From positions 1 through 11,591 of the forward strand of contig JANMEO010000245.1 in NCBI GenBank assembly GCA_031376995.1: DNA of 11,591 nt, read 5' to 3'. A model generated the notes under the pieces. The model saw only the letters and a list, made by a program, of their open reading frames with translations. It did not search any database and was not told the origin of the DNA. Source of the DNA: CANHBY01 sp031376995. GTDB lineage: Bacteria; Pseudomonadota; Gammaproteobacteria; Burkholderiales; Burkholderiaceae_C. The translations under genes were made by a program, and so were the position numbers. Below, one piece after another: positions 1-8,300 of this stretch. The number at the start of each line of letters is the position of its first letter. Within the stretch, counting starts at the first letter, position 1.

Positions 1-333
1 GAGGCGCTGGCGCTGCGGCTCGAATCCTTTGAGCAGGAAATCCAGGCCAAGATCTTGCTCCACAACACTGCCCAAGCAGTTTGCCATCAGACTCATCAAA
101 GCCTGCCTAGCGATAAGCAGGATGTTTGGCAGGTTAACCGCGCTGATGCCATCAAACAAAACGGACGTGTCGTGATTGCCTGCTTTAACAGCGGTCGAGA
201 CGTTTTGTCTCGGTATGTCGGGTCGCTCGTTGAGGTGCGACCCAAAACCTTGGAGGTTATACGAGCCGATCGGCATTTCCCTCGGAATCACTCAATCGGC
301 GGTGCTCAAGGCCCTCGCAAGGCTTACCGCTAG
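1..333 (+). CDS. IS4-family-like transposase, C-terminal part (start outside window)
   Basis: An open frame runs from the window edge to a TAG at 331-333 and gives 110 residues. The chain is mostly helical and basic and ends in RHFPRNHSIGG followed by PRKAYR, a tail I associate with IS4-family DDE transposases. The family enzyme cuts and pastes its own element by binding the terminal repeats. The catalytic DDE residues, including the late YREK-type motif, would lie upstream and are not visible, so it is unknown whether the gene is functional. The coding end is 33 bp from the element's terminal repeat, the expected compact IS layout. Another IS family with a similar tail cannot be excluded without a search. 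Confidence 0.6.
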   Translation, partial: EALALRLESFEQEIQAKILLHNTAQAVCHQTHQSLPSDKQDVWQVNRADAIKQNGRVVIACFNSGRDVLSRYVGSLVEVRPKTLEVIRADRHFPRNHSIGGAQGPRKAYR

Positions 334-346
334 ATCGCGCCAAATT

Positions 347-366
347 TGCTTAACTTAATGGCATTG
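347..366 (+). repeat. Probable right terminal inverted repeat of the IS
   Basis: The bases GCTTAACTTAATGGCATTG sit at 348-366, just after the transposase stop. The reverse complement begins CAATGCCATTAAG, the look of an IS4-family terminus. The partner left repeat is off-window, so this rests on pattern memory and position only. Confidence 0.5.
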
Positions 367-424
367 CCCCCCCCAACAGCGCTGAGCTGAGAGACAATTG
401 GGGCGCATTCTTGGAGATGAATTC

Positions 425-889
425 ATGTTGAAATTATTGTTTTTAACCCCTGCATTGCTGGCGTTGGCCTCTGGCGCTTGGGCTCAAAATTCCGAAAAAC
501 CGCCCCGGCCGATGCAGGCGCGTGAACAGTTAAAGTCTGAAGCCAAAGGCTTGGCACTTGCTACCGAAGTGACTGAAACGATCAATCAACGTCAACTTGA
601 AATTGCATCGCAAGTATTCATGGGCAAAGCAAGTTGTGAGTTCAATCAACAGGTCAACGTTCAACCACTGAATGGTCAACCTGGTTTTTTTGTGGTCGAC
701 TTCAAAAACGCCTCATACATCATGACACCTGAAGAAACCACCTCGGGTGCCGTTCGGCTAGCGAACAAGAAGGCTGGGGTGGTGTGGCTGCAAATCCCTA
801 ACAAATCAATGCTGATGAACAACAAGCTGGGCCATCGCTTGGTTGACAACTGCAAGCTTGCAGCCCAAAGCGAAGCCAGAACGTATTGA
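425..889 (+). CDS. Small secreted/periplasmic protein of unknown function
   Basis: The product is 154 aa. I chose the ATG at 425 over an upstream in-frame TTG at 398 because GGAGA (413-417) lies 7 nt before it and the signal peptide starts exactly there. Residues 1-20 are a Sec signal peptide: a Lys at position 3, a hydrophobic core (LLFLTPALLALASG) and the cleavage motif AWA before Gln21. The mature part starts with a proline-rich, charged stretch and a likely helix (about 30-60). It then has a beta-rich region with two cysteines, C71 and C143, that could form one disulfide in the periplasm. Other recognisable stretches are TPEETTSGAVRL (101-112) and AGVVWLQIPNKSMLM (117-131). There is no lipobox, transmembrane segment or catalytic motif. 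I recall similar uncharacterised proteins in Burkholderiales but know no function. It lies just downstream of an IS end and converges on sbcB with 46 bp between the stops. Confidence 0.8.
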   Translation: MLKLLFLTPALLALASGAWAQNSEKPPRPMQAREQLKSEAKGLALATEVTETINQRQLEIASQVFMGKASCEFNQQVNVQPLNGQPGFFVVDFKNASYIMTPEETTSGAVRLANKKAGVVWLQIPNKSMLMNNKLGHRLVDNCKLAAQSEARTY

Positions 890-935
890 CTTGCAGCGGC
901 ACCATCACGCGACGGCCCTCGCCAACACAGCATCA

Positions 936-2351
936 TCAGGTTGAATGGTTATTAAGACTCGCGAAAAGCTGCTGCGCGTGCGTTGATAGTTCATCCAGAA
1001 CATGGGCGCTGGCGTCAGGTTGAGCCAGCCTGATCTGTGCCAAGTGAGACAAATAATCTTCGAGTCGGCCTAGCCGGCGCTGACAGTGAGTTTGCCAGCG
1101 AAATTTGTCAGCCGCTGACCCCTCAAGCAGCCCCCTGCGGGCTGCATATTGAAACGCTAATTCGCTGAGGCGATGATCTTGAAAAACGGCTCGCGTTGCA
1201 CGAGCTGGATCGGCCCGCACCCGATCTAGCTCGCGGCGGTCGTCAAAGCCTATCAGCCCCCCGTACAAGTCTTCGGTGACGTCAGGCGCGGAGTTGCTGT
1301 CGGCGGTGCGATCAAAAACAGCATGCCACAACAACGGGTCAGCTTCCGACCTCGAGAGCCAATGAGCGTGCTTGAGGCACTTCGAGATGTCGATTTCCCA
1401 ACGTTGCGCCAAGGAGGGGGTCAGGGTTTTGAGGGCGGCAATGACCACAGGGGCCCGGTTGGTGTGGATGGTCTTAATGGGCAGTCGCGTCACACCTTCG
1501 GGCAGATGGTCTTTAGGCACAAATAAACGGGCCTTAATATCCGGCGCAGATAAGGATTGCAAAATGCTGGGGTCATGCCGCAAGTCCCAAACGATGACTT
1601 CATTTTTGTGAAAGGGATGGGGCGCCAAAGGCCAAACGAGTGACAAGCATCCGTGCTGGGTGCCATACATGCCCGAGACATGCCAAAAAGGGCGCCCCGC
1701 GCCCATCTCGCGTTGCACCCGGTGCTTGTCAGTGAGGGACAGGCAATAGTCCCAAAGCCGTGGGTTGCGTGCTTTGATCAGGCGTGCCAAGGCCAGTGTG
1801 GCGCGCACATCAATCAGGGCATCGTGGGCAGGCCCCTGCGCGAGGCCCTGGGCCTGCGTCAGGAGCTCGAGGCGAAATGACGGCCCACCATCAGCGTTAA
1901 GGGGCCAGGTCAGGATGTCTGGGCAAAATGCATAGACGCAGCGCAGCACGTGGAGCAGATCCCAACGCCCGCATTGGTTTTGCCATTCACGGGCATAAGG
2001 GTCGATCAAATTGCGCCAAAAGAGAAAGCGAGTGACCTCGTCATCAAACTTGATCGAGTTGTAGCCTACAGCCAAGGTTGCGGGCTGAGCCAATGGCTGC
2101 AACACCGCCTGGGCAAACTCATGCTCGGGCAAACCCCACTGCGAAGCATGTTGGGGAGTGATGCCCGTGAGCAAACAAGCCTCGGGGTCAGGCAAGAGAT
2201 CGACGGCAGGTTGGCAATACACCATCACGGGCTCAGAGACTTCATTGAGCTCAGCATCGGTGCGCACGCCCGCAAATTGTGCGGGTCGGTCCCTGCGGGG
2301 GTTGCGACCGAAGGTTTCGTAGTCATGCCAAAAGAAGGTTTGCGAGGACAT
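936..2351 (-). CDS. sbcB: Exodeoxyribonuclease I (ExoI)
   Basis: The product is 471 aa, close to the 475 aa of E. coli ExoI and collinear with it as recalled. It degrades single-stranded DNA 3' to 5' in the cytoplasm, takes part in methyl-directed mismatch repair and removes 3' tails in recombination. The DEDDh exonuclease residues are present: D10 and E12 in HDYETFG, D103 in KFDDEV, H176 and D181 in AHDALIDV. These match E. coli D15, E17, D108, H181 and D186. The SH3-like part follows from about residue 205 (FWHVSGMYG at 222-230), then a helical C-terminal domain that includes LYGGLIGFDDR. The ATG at 2349-2351 is the only sensible start, since the first catalytic residue is at position 10, but no good Shine-Dalgarno precedes it. 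The gene is divergent from acnA (196 bp apart) and convergent with the small secreted-protein gene. It looks intact. Confidence 0.95.
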   Translation of the reverse strand: MSSQTFFWHDYETFGRNPRRDRPAQFAGVRTDAELNEVSEPVMVYCQPAVDLLPDPEACLLTGITPQHASQWGLPEHEFAQAVLQPLAQPATLAVGYNSIKFDDEVTRFLFWRNLIDPYAREWQNQCGRWDLLHVLRCVYAFCPDILTWPLNADGGPSFRLELLTQAQGLAQGPAHDALIDVRATLALARLIKARNPRLWDYCLSLTDKHRVQREMGAGRPFWHVSGMYGTQHGCLSLVWPLAPHPFHKNEVIVWDLRHDPSILQSLSAPDIKARLFVPKDHLPEGVTRLPIKTIHTNRAPVVIAALKTLTPSLAQRWEIDISKCLKHAHWLSRSEADPLLWHAVFDRTADSNSAPDVTEDLYGGLIGFDDRRELDRVRADPARATRAVFQDHRLSELAFQYAARRGLLEGSAADKFRWQTHCQRRLGRLEDYLSHLAQIRLAQPDASAHVLDELSTHAQQLFASLNNHST

Positions 2352-2547
2352 TGGGAAGCAATGAAGAAAAGCGGTTAATTATTTTGTAGGCTTGAACGGG
2401 TTGCTGAGCGTTGTAGCGCATGCTCAAAGGAGCGCACCACTTTTTACTGGATTGCAAGCGGCCAGCAAGTGCACAATTCACCCTCATTATCGAGAACAGT
2501 TCAACGATCTGATCACCCCATCCTTTCACAGCCACCAGAGAGCTCCA

Positions 2548-5313
2548 ATGACCACTGCCAAAGCCACGCGCACTCGTCCTTCCGCCCATGCTTTTGTCAA
2601 AACACTCAAAAAATTTGTGACCGAAGGGGGGAAAGAGGGAGAGTTTTTTTCTTTGCCTGAGCTGAGCAAAACTTACCCCAACATCAACCGCTTGCCGATT
2701 TCTTTGCGCATTGTTTTGGAGAGCGTGCTGCGCAACTGCGACGGCAAAAAGGTCACCGCAGAGCACGTGTCTCAGTTGGCCAATTGGCAGCCCACAGGCA
2801 CCCGCACCGATGAAATTCCGTTTGTGGTGGCGCGTGTTGTGCTGCAAGATTTCACTGGAGTGCCTTTGCTGGCTGACCTCGCCGCCATGCGCAACGTGGC
2901 CGCTCAAATGGGTAAAGAACCCAAACGCATTGAGCCCCTGGTGCCGGTTGACCTGGTGGTCGACCACTCGGTGATGATCGATCACTATGGCAACAAGAAG
3001 GCGCTGGACCTGAACATGAAGCTGGAGTTTGAGCGCAACCAAGAGCGCTATGAATTCATGAAGTGGGGCATGCAAGCATTCGACACATTTGGCGTGGTGC
3101 CCCCAGGCTTTGGCATTGTTCACCAAGTTAATCTAGAGTACTTGGCCCGCGGGGTTCACAAAAGCCACAAAGACAGTGATCATCCAAAGGTTTACTACCC
3201 CGACTCATTGGTAGGTACCGACAGTCACACCACGATGATCAATGGGATTGGCGTGGTCGGCTGGGGTGTGGGCGGCATTGAAGCTGAAGCCGGCATGTTG
3301 GGCCAACCGGTTTACTTCTTGACGCCCGATGTCGTGGGCTTCGAAATGACCGGGCGCCTGCGTGAGGGTGTGACGGCCACTGATTTGGTGCTGACCGTGA
3401 CCGAGTTGTTGCGCAAACACAAAGTGGTTGGCAAGTTTGTTGAGTTTTTTGGTGAGGGGACTGCGAGTCTCGCCCTGCCCGACCGCGCCACCGTCGCCAA
3501 CATGGCCCCGGAGTATGGCGCCACGATGGGATTTTTTCCGGTGGATGACAAGACCATCGAGTATTTCAAGGGCACGGGCCGCACCAGCAAAGAGATTGAT
3601 GCCTTTGAGAGTTACTTTAAAGCCCAGAAAATGTTTGGCACCCCACGCGCGGGAGACATCGATTATTCAGCGGTGGTGAAACTCGATCTCGGTAGCGTTG
3701 CGCCCAGCCTGGCTGGGCCCAAACGACCTCAAGACCGGATTGAGCTGGGGGACGTCAAAACTCAGTTTGGCAAGCTGTTTAGTTTGCCTGCAGCCGATAA
3801 CGGCTTCAACCAAGACCTTGAGAAATTGTCGCAAAAATTCACCACCAAAGAGGGCTTAAAACTGCACAACGGTGATGTGCTGATCGCAGCCATCACCTCA
3901 TGCACCAACACCTCCAACCCAGGCGTCTTGCTGGCTGCAGGTTTGTTGGCCAAAAAGGCTGTTGAAGCGGGCTTGAAGGTCAAACCCCACATCAAAACCT
4001 CTTTAGCCCCCGGCTCGCGAATCGTGACCGAGTATCTTGAAAAGGCAGGCCTGCTGCACTATCTCGAAAAATTGGGGTTTTTTGTGGCGGGCTATGGCTG
4101 CACCACCTGCATCGGTAACGCCGGTGACCTGACCGCCGAAATTAACGAAACGATCACGCAAAACGACTTAATCTGCGCTGCAGTTTTATCTGGCAACCGC
4201 AATTTTGAGGCGCGCATCCACCCCAATTTGAAAGCCAATTTCTTGGCCTCCCCCCCACTGGTGGTGGCCTATGCCATTGCCGGTTCGGTCACTAAGGATT
4301 TGATGACCGAACCCGTGGGTCAAGGCAAAGGTGGGCGGAATGTGTTTTTGGGCGACATCTGGCCCAGCAGTGATGAGGTCTATCAATTGATGAAGTTCGC
4401 CATGAACGGCAAGGCTTTCCGAGAAAACTATGACAAGGTCAGCAGCCAGCCTGGCAAGCTTTGGGAGAAGGTCAAGGGTCGACCTGGGCAAGTTTACAGC
4501 TGGCCAGAGTCGACCTATATTGCCAAACCACCGTTTTTTGACAACTTTGCCATGGAGCCGCAAGCCGCTGCCGCCAGCATTCAGGGTGCGCGTGCCATGG
4601 CGTTGTTTGGTGACTCCATCACCACCGACCATATTTCTCCTGCAGGGTCGATCAAAGAGACCTCTCCTGCGGGCGCTTGGCTCAAAGAGCAAAACGTGCA
4701 AAAGGCCGACTTCAACTCTTACGGCTCACGGCGTGGAAATCATGATGTGATGATGCGAGGCACCTTTGCCAACGTGCGCATCAAAAACCTGATGATCCCG
4801 CCAACCAGCGACGGCTCTCGAGAAGAGGGCGGGCTCACTCTGTACCAGCAAGAGGGTCCCCTCAAGGGCAGCAAACTCTTTATCTATGATGCCGCGATGC
4901 ACTACATGGCGGCCCAAGTGCCGACCGTGATTTTTGCCGGTGAAGAATATGGCACGGGCTCATCACGCGACTGGGCCGCTAAGGGCACGCAACTGTTGGG
5001 CATCAAGGCGGTGGTGGCACGCAGCTTTGAGCGCATTCACCGCAGCAATTTGGTAGGCATGGGGGTGCTGCCCCTGCAGTTCAAAGGCAATGACAGCTGG
5101 CAGTCATTGGGCATTCAGGGTGACGAGACCTTTGATATTGAGCTGGCCGCAACACTCAAGCCCCAGCAAGATGCCACCCTCATCATCAAATCAGCCAGTG
5201 GCTCTCTCAAGAAGGTGGCATTGACCCTGCGAATTGACACCCCCATTGAAGTGGACTATTACCAGCACGGCGGCATTTTGCCGTATGTTTTAAGGCAGCT
5301 ATTGGCCGCCTGA
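2548..5313 (+). CDS. acnA: Aconitate hydratase A
   Basis: The product is 921 aa (E. coli AcnA is 891). It interconverts citrate and isocitrate through cis-aconitate in the TCA cycle, in the cytoplasm, with a [4Fe-4S] cluster. The cluster cysteines are C452 in SCTNTSNP and C518 and C521 in GYGCTTCIGN, equivalent to E. coli C435, C501 and C504. Other AcnA/IRP1-type blocks are VARVVLQDFTGVP near the N-terminus, GTDSHTTMING (223-233), SLAGPKRPQDR, GDSITTDHISPAGS, and the swivel-domain substrate loop GTGSSRDWAAKG (802-813). The ATG at 2548 is chosen because AGAGAG (2537-2542) lies 5 nt upstream and homology begins shortly after it. A longer frame opens at a TTG (2392), but its extra 52 residues do not look like AcnA. 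A methylcitrate-cycle AcnD role is possible in this order, but no prpB, prpC or prpF gene is adjacent, so I favour general aconitase. The gene appears monocistronic. Confidence 0.95.
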   Translation: MTTAKATRTRPSAHAFVKTLKKFVTEGGKEGEFFSLPELSKTYPNINRLPISLRIVLESVLRNCDGKKVTAEHVSQLANWQPTGTRTDEIPFVVARVVLQDFTGVPLLADLAAMRNVAAQMGKEPKRIEPLVPVDLVVDHSVMIDHYGNKKALDLNMKLEFERNQERYEFMKWGMQAFDTFGVVPPGFGIVHQVNLEYLARGVHKSHKDSDHPKVYYPDSLVGTDSHTTMINGIGVVGWGVGGIEAEAGMLGQPVYFLTPDVVGFEMTGRLREGVTATDLVLTVTELLRKHKVVGKFVEFFGEGTASLALPDRATVANMAPEYGATMGFFPVDDKTIEYFKGTGRTSKEIDAFESYFKAQKMFGTPRAGDIDYSAVVKLDLGSVAPSLAGPKRPQDRIELGDVKTQFGKLFSLPAADNGFNQDLEKLSQKFTTKEGLKLHNGDVLIAAITSCTNTSNPGVLLAAGLLAKKAVEAGLKVKPHIKTSLAPGSRIVTEYLEKAGLLHYLEKLGFFVAGYGCTTCIGNAGDLTAEINETITQNDLICAAVLSGNRNFEARIHPNLKANFLASPPLVVAYAIAGSVTKDLMTEPVGQGKGGRNVFLGDIWPSSDEVYQLMKFAMNGKAFRENYDKVSSQPGKLWEKVKGRPGQVYSWPESTYIAKPPFFDNFAMEPQAAAASIQGARAMALFGDSITTDHISPAGSIKETSPAGAWLKEQNVQKADFNSYGSRRGNHDVMMRGTFANVRIKNLMIPPTSDGSREEGGLTLYQQEGPLKGSKLFIYDAAMHYMAAQVPTVIFAGEEYGTGSSRDWAAKGTQLLGIKAVVARSFERIHRSNLVGMGVLPLQFKGNDSWQSLGIQGDETFDIELAATLKPQQDATLIIKSASGSLKKVALTLRIDTPIEVDYYQHGGILPYVLRQLLAA

Positions 5314-5323
5314 ACCTCAACCG

Positions 5324-8300
5324 TCAACCTCGAGCCAACACGGGGGCTAAGGCCTGCCCCGTGTGGCCAGGCACGGCGGCCGCTACCAGGGCTTCTGGAG
5401 TGCCCTGGGCCACCAAGCGACCGCCAGCATGGCCCCCTTCAGGGCCCAGGTCAACCACCCAGTCAGCCTCTGCAATGACGTCAAGGTCGTGCTCAATCAC
5501 CACGACACTGTGGCCCCCATCCACCAAACGGTGCAACACCTCAATGAGCTTGGCCACATCGGCCATGTGCAAGCCGACGGTGGGCTCGTCGAGAACATAC
5601 AAGGTGTGCGGTGCCTGGGCCGTGCGCCGTGCCACACGGGCAGCGGACAAGGCAGGCAGACCGGCAAACTCATCTCGTACTTTACTGAGCTCAGTCACGA
5701 GTTTGATGCGTTGCGCTTCGCCACCACTGAGGGTGGGTGAAGGCTGCCCCAACGTGAGATAGCCCAGCCCGACGTCTTGCAACAACTGCAGGGGGTGAGC
5801 AATGCTGCGGTGGGTCGCAAAAAATTCGAGAGCTTGATCAACTTCCATGCCCAAGACGTCGCCAATGTTTTTTCCACGCCAAGTCACGGTCAGGGTCTCT
5901 GCATTGAAACGCTGGCTCTGGCAGGCTTCACAAAAAACCTTGGCATCCGGCAAAAAGCTCATTTCAATGGTGCGCACGCCCTGCCCCTCGCAAGCAGGGC
6001 ATCGGCCTTGGCCCGTGTTAAAGCTGAAGCGGGAGGCCGTGTAGCCACGTGCGCGGGCTTCAAGGGTATCGGCAAACAACTTGCGAATGGCGTCCCAAAA
6101 GCCAATGTAGGTGGCAGGGCAAGAGCGCGGCGTCTTGCCAATGGGGGCCTGGTCAACTTCCAACACCCGGCCGATGGCATCCCAGCCCTCGATGCGTGTG
6201 CAGCCGTGCCACAGGGGTTGGGTGCCACGCGAGTTGATGAACTGCAGATTGGCCAAAAGCACGTCGCGCGCCAGCGTTGACTTGCCAGAGCCACTGACCC
6301 CTGTGACGGCGACCAAGCGATGCAAGGGCACTTGCAGTGTGAGGCACTGCAAGTTGTGCAGGGTGACCTCGTGCAGCGCCAGATGTGGCTCTTGAAGCAA
6401 GCTGATGGGGCTCACCGAGCGGCGCTCGCGCGTGGGATGCCTCAGTGGGTGCGCCAGACAGCGGCCGGTTTGAGATTGGCCACTGGCCATGAGTGCAGCC
6501 ACATCGCCTTGGGCCACCAGTTGCCCACCGCGCCGCCCTGCCCCTGGCCCGATATCGATCAAGTGCTCGGCTTGGCGAATGGTGTCTTCGTCATGCTCAA
6601 CCACCACCAGCGTGTTGCCCTTGCCGCTCAGAGTTTGGATGGCGCGCAGAAGCACTTGGTTATCACGCGGGTGCAGGCCAATGGTGGGCTCGTCAAGCAC
6701 ATAGCACACGCCCTGCAAGTGGCTGCCCATTTGCGCCGCCAATCGAATACGCTGCGCCTCGCCGCCGCTGAGGGTTGGCGCTGCGCGGTCAAGGGTGAGA
6801 TATCCCAGACCGACCTCATCAAGAAAAGCCAGGCGGCTCAAAATCTCAGGCAATAGGTTGCGGGCAATCTCGGCATCTCGGCCCACAAGGTGCAACTGAA
6901 GATCAGTCAACCATTCTTTGGCTTGAATGACGGACATGTGAGCCACGTCTGTGATGGCCTTTTGAGCCACGGTCACAGCCCGCGAAACAAGGTTGAGGCG
7001 GGTGCCTTGGCAGTCGGGGCATGGGAGATCAAGCATGCCATCGGGCTCTGGCTCAGCAGCGCCAAAATGGTGTTCTCGGCCTTGTGCGCTGCCTTTGCCG
7101 TTGCGCTCATCTGAACCAAAAATCGAATCGTCAAGTTGTTGACGCTGCTCGCGATTGAGTGCGAGGCCTGTGCCCACACAGCTGGGGCACCAGCCATGCT
7201 TGCTGTTGTAGCTGAACATGCGCGGATCAGGCTCTGGGTAGCTGGTGGCACACACAGGGCAGGCGTGCTGGGTAGAAAACACGTGCACCTGGCCAATGTG
7301 TTGGGTGGATTGCCCATTGAGCATAGCTTCGCGCAGGCCATCCAAGGGCGCGAGCAGGTGGAGTACGCCTTTGCCGACACTGAGTGCGCTGTTGAGCATT
7401 CGGCGCATCGCAGATTCATGGGTCGGATCTATCAAAATATCACCCACAGGCAGCTCAAGGGTGTGCTCTTTGAACCGGTCCAGGCGGGGCCACGGACTCA
7501 CAGGCATGAACTCACCATCAAGCCGCAAGTGGCTGTGGCCACGAGCCTTGGCCCAGCGCGCAAGGTCGGTATAGAGGCCCTTGCGATGGATGACCAGTGG
7601 CGCCAAAAATCCGACATGCTGACCTTGATAGTCTCGCATCAGCTGCATGGCAATGGTGTCGCAGGGTTGTGGGCGAACCTCGGCGCCGTCATGGACACAA
7701 TGCTGAACCCCCAGCTTGACGTAGAGCAAACGCAAAAAGTGCCAAACCTCCGTCGACGTCGCCACCGTGCTTTTACGGCCACCTCGGCTTAGGCGTTGCT
7801 CGATGGCCACGGTTGGGGGGATGCCGTAAACGGCATCCACTTCGGGGCGCCCCGCTGGTTGCACGATGCTGCGGGCGTAAGCGTTGAGTGACTCTAGGTA
7901 TCGGCGCTGGCCCTCATTGAACAAAATATCGAAAGCCAAAGTGCTTTTCCCCGAGCCAGACACCCCTGTGATGACTGTGAACTTGCCACGGGGTATGCTC
8001 ACACTCAGGGACTGCAAATTATTTTCACGCGCATTCACGATGCGAATGTCTTGTGCCGCAGGCACATGGCGGGCTTGGCTGGGGCTCATCATCGACCAAG
8101 GCACGCTGAGCTCTTGAACGGCAAGCACCCCCGAGGCCGCAAAAGCCGCCTCATAGGCTTGCAGCGCCCGGCCGGTGTGCGTGTTGGCTTGGCACAAAAG
8201 GGCGGGCGGGCCGCTGAAGACCAGCTGCCCGCCCGCTTCACCGGCCTCAGGGCCCAGGTCAATCACCCAATCCGCAGCACGGATCACATCCAGATTGTGT

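Larger units (their letters stand above)
1..366 (+). mobile_element. Right end of an IS4-family-like insertion sequence (partial)
   Basis: This segment holds the 3' end of a transposase gene and, 33 bp past its stop, a terminal sequence that reads inward as CAATGCCATTAAGTTAAGC. That resembles IS4-family ends as I remember them. The left end lies outside the window, so element length, intactness and target duplication cannot be judged. The outer boundary at about 366 is inferred from the terminal-repeat pattern. It lies next to a run of eight C (367-374), which may be part of the target duplication or unrelated. Confidence 0.6.

Noticed and set aside
2352..2547. Promoters or operators in the sbcB/acnA divergent intergenic region
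   Set aside because: Promoters must exist here, but no pair of hexamers with good spacing and no clear operator palindrome could be picked by eye. A CATTAT at 2485-2490 has no matching -35.
2323..3126. A 267-codon minus-strand open frame overlapping the acnA start
   Set aside because: It runs antisense to well-conserved AcnA coding sequence, has His/Gln-rich composition typical of a reverse-frame shadow and shows no domain. AcnA motifs on the plus strand explain the region.
7779..8100. Possible break between two separate uvrA genes (frameshift or stop at the fusion point)
   Set aside because: The frame is continuous through the linker (residues about 979-1012), and both halves keep all motifs, so a true fusion is the simplest reading.
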